Both the position numbers and the translations under genes were made by a program. DNA of 12,511 bases from CAYJRR01 sp964372275 [NCBI: uncultured bacterium] (GTDB lineage Bacteria; CAYJRR01): assembly GCA_964372275.1 (NCBI GenBank), contig CAYJRR010000130.1, forward strand, positions 1 through 12,511, given 5' to 3'. Each line of letters starts with the position of its first letter. Positions within the stretch are counted from its first letter, which is position 1. The notes under the pieces were generated by a model. That model was not told where the DNA came from and did no database searches. It saw only the letters and a program-made list of their open reading frames with translations. This document shows, one piece after another, positions 6,670-12,511 of the stretch.

Positions 6670-8345
6670 TGGATCCCACCGGACGTAGCGCACCCGTGGA
6701 ACGACGGCTCGTGGCGCTGGAGGCGGCGCGGAAGGTCACGCGTGGCGTGGCGCAGGCGCTGGCGCGCCGGTCGAGCGATCCGGAGCGACATCCGGTCGCG
6801 GCGTTCGACCTGGCGACCTCCGCCGCCGAGCTCGCCGCGGCGGAAGCGGCCGGCGATTTCGCGATCGGCCTGTCGCGCGACGGCCGTCCGGGGGAGCTCG
6901 AGGAGGATCTCGCGTCGGCGTTTCTCGCGGACGCGGTCGTCGCGCTTCGGGCGAGGGTCGCCGCACGCTCGACGGAGATCGGCGTCGATCCGGCAGTCTG
7001 GGGCGTCCTTGACCGGCCCGAAACGCGGTCGTTCGTGGAGGAGAGCCTCTCGGCGCGAGCGACCGACCGCATCGTCGACGGACTGTCGGAACGCCGTCCG
7101 GCTCCGGGCTTGACCGACGACCAGTCCGCGTTCGCGGAGGCGTTCCGGCAGTTCGCGCGCGACGTGGTCGCACCGAGGGCGGAGGAGATCCACCGCCGCG
7201 ATCGGCTCGTCCCGCCGGAGATCGTCGACGGGCTCAAGCGGATGGGGGCGTTCGGGCTGTCGATCCCGCAGAAGTTCGGCGGGATCCAGTCCGACGAGCG
7301 TCCCGACAACATGGGGATGGTGGTGGTCACCGAACAGCTCTCCCGCGCGTCGCTCGCCGCGGCGGGGTCGCTCATCACCCGGCCGGAGATCCTCGCCAAG
7401 GCGTTGCTCAAGGGCGGCACCGACGCGCAGAAGGCGGCGTGGCTGCCGCGACTCGCGTCGGGCGAGACGATGGTCGCGGTGGCGGTGACCGAGCCGGACG
7501 TGGGATCGGACGTCGCCGGCCTCAAGGTCACCGCCACCCGCACCGGCGACCACGGCGGCGGTTGGCGGCTCAACGGCGCGAAGACCTGGTGCACCTTCGC
7601 CGGCTTCGCCGACGCGCTCATGGTCCTGGCGCGGACCGATCCCGATCCGGCAAAAAGGCATCGCGGGCTCTCGCTCTTCATCGTCGAGAAGCCGTCGTTC
7701 GAGGGGCACGAGTTCCGGGCCGTACAGGGCGGCGACGGCGGACGCTTCGCCGGAAGCGGAACGCTGACCGGGCGCGCGATCCCGACGATCGGCTACCGCG
7801 GCATGCACTCCTTCGAGCTGTCGTTTCAGGACTGGTTCGTGCCAGCGGCGAACCTCGTCGGCGGCGAAGGCCAGGGCTTCTACCTGCAGATGGAGGGCTT
7901 CGCCGGCGGGCGACTGCAGACGGCGGCGCGCGCGCTCGGGGTGATGCAGGCGTCGTTCGACGAAGCCTTCCGGTACGCACGCGAGCGGCGGTTGTTCGGC
8001 AGGGCGGAGATCGAGCTCGGCCTGATCCGGCACAAGCTGGCGCGGATGGCGGCGGCGCTGCACGCCTGCCGGCAGTCGACCTACCGCGCCGCGAGGCGCG
8101 TCGACGAGGGGGACGGAGGGTTCGAGTCGTCGCTGGTGAAGTTGTTCGCCGGCCGGGCGGCGGAGTGGGTGACCCGCGAGGCGATGCAGATCCACGGCGG
8201 GATGGGATACGCGGAGGAGTTCCCCGTCTCCCGCTACTTCCTCGACGCGCGGGTGCTGTCGATCTTCGAAGGGGCCGAAGAGGTGCTCGCGTTGCGCGTC
8301 GTCGCGCGCGAGCTGATCGAGCGGGCGGCGGAGGCGGCGGCGTGA
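6669..8345 (+). CDS. mcd: (2S)-methylsuccinyl-CoA dehydrogenase
   Basis: An acyl-CoA dehydrogenase-family flavoenzyme that oxidises (2S)-methylsuccinyl-CoA to mesaconyl-CoA in the ethylmalonyl-CoA pathway, passing electrons to electron-transfer flavoprotein. At 558 aa it is about 150 residues longer than ordinary acyl-CoA dehydrogenases. The N-terminal helical extension (1-148) is the mark of Mcd. The dehydrogenase core starts near LTDDQSAF (148-155). FAD and substrate regions include VAVTEPDVGSD (271-281), KTWCTFAGFADALMVLARTD (305-324), the Mcd-like IGYRGMHSFELSF (374-386) and FYLQMEGFAGGRLQTAAR (404-421). The C-terminal part has WVTREAMQIHGGMGYAEEFP (500-519) and SIFEGAEE, where Glu534 is the likely catalytic base. 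Start is ATG 6669 (a TTG lies directly before it). It is the first gene of the EMC operon; its stop overlaps the mch GTG by 4 bp. Confidence 0.95.
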   Translation: MDPTGRSAPVERRLVALEAARKVTRGVAQALARRSSDPERHPVAAFDLATSAAELAAAEAAGDFAIGLSRDGRPGELEEDLASAFLADAVVALRARVAARSTEIGVDPAVWGVLDRPETRSFVEESLSARATDRIVDGLSERRPAPGLTDDQSAFAEAFRQFARDVVAPRAEEIHRRDRLVPPEIVDGLKRMGAFGLSIPQKFGGIQSDERPDNMGMVVVTEQLSRASLAAAGSLITRPEILAKALLKGGTDAQKAAWLPRLASGETMVAVAVTEPDVGSDVAGLKVTATRTGDHGGGWRLNGAKTWCTFAGFADALMVLARTDPDPAKRHRGLSLFIVEKPSFEGHEFRAVQGGDGGRFAGSGTLTGRAIPTIGYRGMHSFELSFQDWFVPAANLVGGEGQGFYLQMEGFAGGRLQTAARALGVMQASFDEAFRYARERRLFGRAEIELGLIRHKLARMAAALHACRQSTYRAARRVDEGDGGFESSLVKLFAGRAAEWVTREAMQIHGGMGYAEEFPVSRYFLDARVLSIFEGAEEVLALRVVARELIERAAEAAA

Positions 8346-9520
8346 AGATCCGGCTGTCGAAGCAGGAGGAGAGGGCCGCGTCGGTTCCGGTCGATCGATC
8401 GCGGGTCCGCCGCCCCGACTACGGACGGAGCCTCGACGACTTCCAGGAGGGGGACGTCTATCTCCACCCCCGCGGCCTGACCGTCGATCGGGGGCTCGCC
8501 ACGCTTTTCGCGGGGACGTTCCACGAGGCGAACCCGCTCCACCTGAACGAGCCGTTCGCCCGCGCGCTCGGACATCCGACCTGCCCGGTACCGTGGCAGT
8601 TGGTCTTCAACGTCGTCCTGTCGCTCGGGGTCCAGAACGACTCCGAGAAGGCGATCGCCAACCTCGGCTACTACGACGCGCACTTCCTCCGGCCGGTCTA
8701 TCCCGGCGATACGCTGCGGGCGCTGACGCGCATCCTGGAGAAGCGCGATCGGGGCGAGGGGAAGCCGGGGGTGGTGACGTTCCGAACCGTCGGCATCGAC
8801 CAGCACGATCGTCCGGTTCTCCAGTACGATCGCAAGATCCTCGTCGCGCGCGCGAAGCGGAGCGCCGCCGACGGAGGCGTGGCCGCCGGCGGGGCCACCG
8901 CCCCGCGGGGCGCTCCGCAGGCGTGGTTCCCGGAGGTGTCGGAGCCGGCGCTCGAGCTGCCGGCGCCGGCGGCGGACGCGCCGTGTAACCTGACCGGGTC
9001 GGCGACGTGGCTCGAGGAGTTCCGGGTCGGCGACGTGATCGTCCACGCCAACGGGCGGACCGTCGGCGACGAGCATCGCGCGTGGAGCATTTCCCTCGGC
9101 AACACCCATCCGCTCCACTTCGACCGGCTCTATACGACGTCGCTCTCTGGTGCGATGAGCGGCGAGCCGATCGTCTACGGTGGCCTGGTCTTCGCCTGGC
9201 TGCACGGACTCGCGTCGCGCGACGCGACGGAGAACGCGCTCGCCGAGCTCGGCTTCACCGAGGGGTTCCACACGCAACCGGTGTTCGCCGGCGATACGCT
9301 GGGCGCGTTGAGCCGGGTGCTGGCGATCGAGGCCGGCGTGGTGACGTTCCAGTTGATCGGCGTGAAGAACCTGCGCGCCGCGGAGGCGCTCGACCGGTAC
9401 GGCGCCGCGCTGTTCGAGAAGGAGCTCACCAAGGGGACGAAGATCGCGGAGAAAGTGTTCGAGATCGAGCGACGGGTCCTGATCCGGTCGAGAGGAAGGG
9501 ACGGTGCCGGAGCGCGATAA
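8342..9520 (+). CDS. mch: Mesaconyl-CoA hydratase (beta-methylmalyl-CoA dehydratase), MaoC family
   Basis: Hydrates mesaconyl-CoA to (2R,3S)-beta-methylmalyl-CoA, the step after Mcd. The 392-aa protein has two MaoC-like hot-dog halves: about 27-170 (FQEGDVYLHPRG, HEANPLHLNEPFARALG, PVYPGDTL) and about 222-380 (FRVGDVIVHANGRTV, GNTHPLHFDRLY, EPIVYGGLVFAWLHGLASRD, GDTLGALSRV). They are joined by an Ala/Gly/Pro-rich linker (172-215). It seems somewhat longer than Mch proteins I remember (about 345 aa), mainly because of the linker. At the hydratase D-x-N-P-x-H position, half one has Glu62...His67 and half two has Asn254...His259. Start is GTG 8342, overlapping the mcd stop (GTGA), with GGAGG 7 bases upstream. 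The frame is open far upstream, but that part is a shadow inside mcd. It overlaps ecm by 17 bp. Family and context make the assignment strong. Confidence 0.9.
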   Translation: MKIRLSKQEERAASVPVDRSRVRRPDYGRSLDDFQEGDVYLHPRGLTVDRGLATLFAGTFHEANPLHLNEPFARALGHPTCPVPWQLVFNVVLSLGVQNDSEKAIANLGYYDAHFLRPVYPGDTLRALTRILEKRDRGEGKPGVVTFRTVGIDQHDRPVLQYDRKILVARAKRSAADGGVAAGGATAPRGAPQAWFPEVSEPALELPAPAADAPCNLTGSATWLEEFRVGDVIVHANGRTVGDEHRAWSISLGNTHPLHFDRLYTTSLSGAMSGEPIVYGGLVFAWLHGLASRDATENALAELGFTEGFHTQPVFAGDTLGALSRVLAIEAGVVTFQLIGVKNLRAAEALDRYGAALFEKELTKGTKIAEKVFEIERRVLIRSRGRDGAGAR

Positions 9521-11477
9521 GCCCTGGTTGATGCGCACCTACGCGGGGCACTCCTCCCCCCGCGCCTCGAACGCGTTGTTCCGGCAGAACCTGGCGAAGG
9601 GACAGACCGGGCTTTCGATCGCATTCGACCTTCCGACGCAGATCGGCTACGACGCCGACCATCCCCTCGCGGCAGGAGAGATCGGCCGGGTCGGCGTCCC
9701 GGTCGCGCACCTCGGCGACATGGAGGCGTTGCTCGAGGGGATTCCGCTCGAGCGGATGAACACCTCGATGACGATCAACGCCACCGCGCCGTGGCTGATG
9801 GCGCTCTACGTGGCGGCGGCCGAGCGCCGCGGGATCGCCACCGACCGGCTCGCCGGAACGACCCAGAACGACGTCCTCAAGGAGTACCTCTCCCGGGGAA
9901 CCTATGCCTTCCCGCCGGCCCCGTCGTTGCGCCTGGCCACCGACCTGATCGCCTGGACGACGCGGCACGTTCCGCGGTGGAACCCGATCAACGTCTGCTC
10001 CTACCACCTGCAGGAGGCCGGGGCGACTCCGGCGCAGGAGATCGCCTACACATTGAGCAACGCCATCGCCGTCCTCGACGGTGTGCGGCGGGGTCGGCAG
10101 GTCGACGCGTCCGCCTTCCCTTCGGTCGTCGGCCGGATCTCGTTCTTTTGCAACGCGGGCATCCGCTTCGTCGAGGAGATGTGCAAGATGCGCGCGTTCG
10201 TCCGGATGTGGGACGCCCTCGTGCGCGATCGCTACGGCGTCGACGACCCCGCGGCGCGGCGCTTCCGCTACGGGGTCCAGGTGAATTCGCTGGGGCTGAC
10301 CGAACGGCAGCCGGAGAACAACGTCGCGCGCGTGGTGCTCGAGATGCTCGGCGTCGTCCTCTCTCGCGAGGCGCGGGCACGGGCGATCCAGCTCCCGGCG
10401 TGGAACGAAGCGCTGGGACTCCCCCGCCCGTGGGACCAGCAATGGTCGCTTCGCATGCAGCAGATCCTCGCCTTCGAAAGCGACCTGCTCGAGTACCCCG
10501 ATCTGTTCGACGGCTCGCCGGTGGTGGAGGCGAAGGTGGCGGAACTCGTGGAGGCGGCCACCGCGGAGATGGGCCGGGTCGAGGCGGCCGGAGGGGCGGT
10601 GAAGGCGATCGAGTCCGGATGGATGAAGGCGCGGCTGGTCGAGGCGCACGCCACCCGCCGCGCCGGCATCGAATCGGGGACGCATGTCGTCGTGGGGGTG
10701 AACCGGTTCCAGGAGACGGCCGAGTCGCCGCTCACCGCCGGCGACGACGGCGGGATCCTCTCGGTCGATCCGGCGGTGGAGCGGGAACGGATCGACGCGC
10801 TCCGTGAGCACCGCGCGCGCCGCGATGTGGCGGCGGTCGCCGCCGCGCTCGCGGAGCTGGAGACTGCGGCGCGCGAAGGGATCAACGTCCTGCCCCCGTC
10901 GATTCGCGCCGCGCACGCCGGGGCGACGACCGGCGAATGGGCGGCGGCGATGCGGAAAGTGTTCGGCGATTTCCGCGCGCCGACCGGCGTCGCCCTGGCC
11001 GCCGGGAGCGGATCGCCGGCGCGGGCGGCGGACGCGCTCGCCGGGCTCCGCGCCGAGGTGAATGCGCTGTCGGAACGGCTCGGGGCGCGACTGAAGATCC
11101 TGGTCGGCAAACCCGGGCTCGACGGTCACAGCAACGGCGCGGAACAGATCGCCTTCCTCGCGCGCGAGGCCGGGATGGAGGTCCTCTATCTCGGCATCCG
11201 GCTCACGCCGGAGGAGATCGTCGCCTCGGCGGTGCAGGAGGCGGTGCACGTCGTCGGTCTGTCGATCCTCTCCGGCGGACACCTCGCGCTGGTGCCGGCC
11301 GTGATCGACGGCCTGCGCATGGCGGGGGCGGGCGACGTGCCGGTGGTGGTTGGCGGCATCGTGCCGGAGGCCGATCGCGCCGCGCTCCTGCGCGCCGGGG
11401 TCGCGCGGGTCTTCACCCCGCAGGATTTCGACCGGACGAAGGTGCTGTCGGAGGTGGTGGAGTTGGTTCGTCGCTAA
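9504..11477 (+). CDS. ecm: Ethylmalonyl-CoA mutase (B12-dependent, MeaA type)
   Basis: A coenzyme-B12 enzyme that rearranges (2R)-ethylmalonyl-CoA to (2S)-methylsuccinyl-CoA. The 657-aa length fits Ecm, and the catalytic and B12 domains are in one chain. The N-terminal barrel (about 5-400) carries RTYAGHSSPRASN, GQTGLSIAFDLPTQIGYDAD, MNTSMTINATAPWL, GTTQNDVLKEYLSRGTY, WNPINVCSYHLQEAGATP, VGRISFFCNAGIRFVEEMCK, NSLGLTERQPENNVAR and LGLPRPWDQQWSLRMQQIL. The cobalamin domain (about 529-655) has KPGLDGHSNGAEQIAFL, where DGHSNG (540-545) is the base-off motif with cobalt ligand His542, then SILSGGH and GGIVPE. The HSNG form of the motif and the barrel sequences point to Ecm/MeaA rather than methylmalonyl-CoA mutase. 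Start is GTG 9504, preceded by GAGGAAGGG and overlapping the mch end by 17 bp. The stop is 13 bp before ccr. Confidence 0.95.
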   Translation: MPERDKPWLMRTYAGHSSPRASNALFRQNLAKGQTGLSIAFDLPTQIGYDADHPLAAGEIGRVGVPVAHLGDMEALLEGIPLERMNTSMTINATAPWLMALYVAAAERRGIATDRLAGTTQNDVLKEYLSRGTYAFPPAPSLRLATDLIAWTTRHVPRWNPINVCSYHLQEAGATPAQEIAYTLSNAIAVLDGVRRGRQVDASAFPSVVGRISFFCNAGIRFVEEMCKMRAFVRMWDALVRDRYGVDDPAARRFRYGVQVNSLGLTERQPENNVARVVLEMLGVVLSREARARAIQLPAWNEALGLPRPWDQQWSLRMQQILAFESDLLEYPDLFDGSPVVEAKVAELVEAATAEMGRVEAAGGAVKAIESGWMKARLVEAHATRRAGIESGTHVVVGVNRFQETAESPLTAGDDGGILSVDPAVERERIDALREHRARRDVAAVAAALAELETAAREGINVLPPSIRAAHAGATTGEWAAAMRKVFGDFRAPTGVALAAGSGSPARAADALAGLRAEVNALSERLGARLKILVGKPGLDGHSNGAEQIAFLAREAGMEVLYLGIRLTPEEIVASAVQEAVHVVGLSILSGGHLALVPAVIDGLRMAGAGDVPVVVGGIVPEADRAALLRAGVARVFTPQDFDRTKVLSEVVELVRR

Positions 11478-11490
11478 GGAGGTGGTCCGC
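11476..11490 (+). promoter_or_regulatory. Near-perfect ribosome binding site of ccr
   Basis: AAGGAGGTG (11476-11484) overlaps the ecm stop codon (TAA, 11475-11477) and leaves 8 bases between AAGGAGG and the ATG at 11491. It is by far the strongest Shine-Dalgarno in the window and fixes the ccr start. It suggests ccr is translated more strongly than the upstream genes of the same operon, and that ribosomes ending ecm can restart here. Confidence 0.8.
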
Positions 11491-12511
11491 ATGCTCGAGA
11501 CCCAGAGCGTCTGCCCAGTCGGCCAGGTCCCTCCCCTCGGAGTTGTCCCCGATCGCATGCAAGGATGGGTGATCCGCCGCGATCGCCACGGCGAGCCGAG
11601 ACGTTCGTTCCAGCGCGAGACGGTGCCGGTGCCGGAACCGGGACCGGACGAGGTGTTGGTGTGGGTGGCGGCGGCCGGGGTGAACTACAACGGCGTCTGG
11701 GCGGGGCTCGGCGAGCCGATCTCGGTGCTCGACGTGCACAAGAAGGACTACCACATCGCCGGTTCCGATCTCGCCGGGGTGGTCTGGAAGGTCGGCGAGA
11801 ACGTCCGTGCCTGGAAGGTCGGCGACGAGGTGATCGCCCACTGCAACATCAGTTGCGGGCAGTGTGACCACTGCAACGGAGGAGATCCGATGTTCTGCGC
11901 CGAGCAGCGGATCTGGGGCTACGAGACGCCTGACGGGGCGTTCGCCCAGTTCACGGTGGTGCAGGCGCAACAGCTCCTCCCCAAGCCGAAGCGCCTCTCG
12001 TGGGAGGAGGCCGGCTGCTACATGCTGGTGCTCGCCACCGCCTACCGGATGCTGTTCGGACATCCGCCGCACGTGCTGAAGCCGGGGACGAACGTGCTGG
12101 TGTGGGGCGGCGCCGGCGGGCTCGGCTCGATGGCGATCCAGATCGTGCGCGCCACCGGCGGGAACGCCATCGCCGTCGTCGGGAGCGATTCGAAATCCGA
12201 CCACTGCCTCAAGCTCGGCGCGAAAGCGGTTCTCAACCGGACGCGCTTCGACTGCTGGCAGCGCCTGCCGGAGATCGGCGACAAGGCCGGCTACGAGGCG
12301 TGGGTGCGCGAGGCGCGCCGGTTCGGAAAGGCGATCTGGGAGGTCACCGGAAAAGGGAACGACGTCGACATCGTCTTCGAGCATCCGGGGATGACGACCT
12401 TCCCGGTGTCGACGCTGGTCGCGAAGCGGGGCGGGATGGTCGTCTTCTGCGCCGGCACCACCGGCTACAACCTGACGATGGACGCGCGTTACGTCTGGAT
12501 GCGGCAGAAGC
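11491..12511 (+). CDS. ccr: Crotonyl-CoA carboxylase/reductase, 3' end off window
   Basis: An NADPH-dependent enzyme that reductively carboxylates crotonyl-CoA to (2S)-ethylmalonyl-CoA, the committed step of the EMC pathway. It belongs to the medium-chain dehydrogenase/reductase superfamily. 340 of roughly 430 residues are visible, with no stop in frame. Landmarks are VPPLGVVPDRMQGWVIRRDRHGEP-type N-terminus (13-36), AAGVNYNGVWAGLG (61-74), IAGSDLAGVVW (89-99), CNGGDPMF (128-135), QRIWGYETPDGAFAQF (139-154), CYMLVLATAYRMLFGH (176-191), the nucleotide-binding VWGGAGGLGS (204-213), FGKAIWEVTGKGNDVDIVFE (278-297) and RYVWMRQK (333-340). Asn67 and Tyr144-Glu145 correspond to CO2-pocket positions described for this family; the pocket His lies past the window edge. 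Unusually, Cys122, 125, 128 and 136 form a full structural-zinc pattern. An internal ATG at codon 23 is ruled out by the strong RBS and the conserved N-terminus. Confidence 0.97.
   Translation, partial: MLETQSVCPVGQVPPLGVVPDRMQGWVIRRDRHGEPRRSFQRETVPVPEPGPDEVLVWVAAAGVNYNGVWAGLGEPISVLDVHKKDYHIAGSDLAGVVWKVGENVRAWKVGDEVIAHCNISCGQCDHCNGGDPMFCAEQRIWGYETPDGAFAQFTVVQAQQLLPKPKRLSWEEAGCYMLVLATAYRMLFGHPPHVLKPGTNVLVWGGAGGLGSMAIQIVRATGGNAIAVVGSDSKSDHCLKLGAKAVLNRTRFDCWQRLPEIGDKAGYEAWVREARRFGKAIWEVTGKGNDVDIVFEHPGMTTFPVSTLVAKRGGMVVFCAGTTGYNLTMDARYVWMRQK

Noticed and set aside
6594-8195. 533-codon minus-strand open frame opposite mcd
   Set aside because: Antisense shadow; Mcd on the plus strand is unmistakable.
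7439-8341. Upstream in-frame extension of mch through mcd
   Set aside because: The 301 extra codons are Arg/Gly-rich nonsense inside mcd. GTG 8342 with GGAGG upstream and a GTGA overlap is a normal operon start.
9504-11477. Methylmalonyl-CoA mutase instead of ethylmalonyl-CoA mutase
   Set aside because: The DGHSNG motif form, the single-chain length of 657 aa, MeaA-like barrel sequences and the mcd-mch-ccr neighbours all favour Ecm.
9426-11558. 710-codon minus-strand open frame opposite ecm
   Set aside because: Arg/His/Asp-rich with no known motif, and exactly antisense to the mutase; explained by GC-rich codon structure.
11413-12384. 323-codon minus-strand open frame opposite ccr
   Set aside because: Composition-driven shadow of ccr.

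Overview
This window is very GC-rich and densely coded, with third codon positions almost always G or C. It suggests a Gram-negative bacterium with a high-GC chromosome. One gene has a bacterial lipobox and a fibrinogen-like domain, and the window carries a vitamin B12-dependent ethylmalonyl-CoA (EMC) pathway operon. Acidobacteriota, Myxococcota or a related lineage would fit, but nothing here fixes the phylum. I see no rRNA, tRNA, CRISPR array, insertion sequence or phage gene.

Layout. (1) Positions 1-1560, minus strand: a short-chain dehydrogenase/reductase followed after 2 bp by a THUMP-domain RNA methyltransferase (RlmL type) that runs off the left edge. The last ~85 bp of the methyltransferase reading frame look frameshifted. 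(2) Positions 1589-5673, plus strand: a tight four-gene unit. It holds two tandem paralogous soluble PAS/HisKA_3-type histidine kinases (the first has Glu where the phospho-acceptor His should be), a small helical protein, and a GMC-family FAD oxidoreductase. Junctions are 4-bp overlaps or a few bases. (3) Positions 5695-6561, minus strand: a secreted lipoprotein with a fibrinogen-like domain, convergent with the oxidoreductase and divergent from the next operon. (4) Positions 6669-12511, plus strand: the EMC core operon mcd-mch-ecm-ccr, whose last gene is cut by the right edge.

How the genes work together. Ccr converts crotonyl-CoA plus CO2 and NADPH to ethylmalonyl-CoA. Ecm (B12) rearranges ethylmalonyl-CoA to methylsuccinyl-CoA. 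Mcd (FAD) oxidises that to mesaconyl-CoA, and Mch hydrates mesaconyl-CoA to beta-methylmalyl-CoA. These are the signature steps that let an organism assimilate acetyl-CoA without the glyoxylate shunt. The gene order is the reverse of the reaction order. The kinase pair shares a predicted transcript with the GMC oxidoreductase and no response regulator is visible, so its output partner must lie elsewhere.

The EMC operon is a known pathway. The least expected features are the kinase pair with a missing phospho-acceptor in one copy, and a complete four-cysteine zinc-type motif in Ccr.
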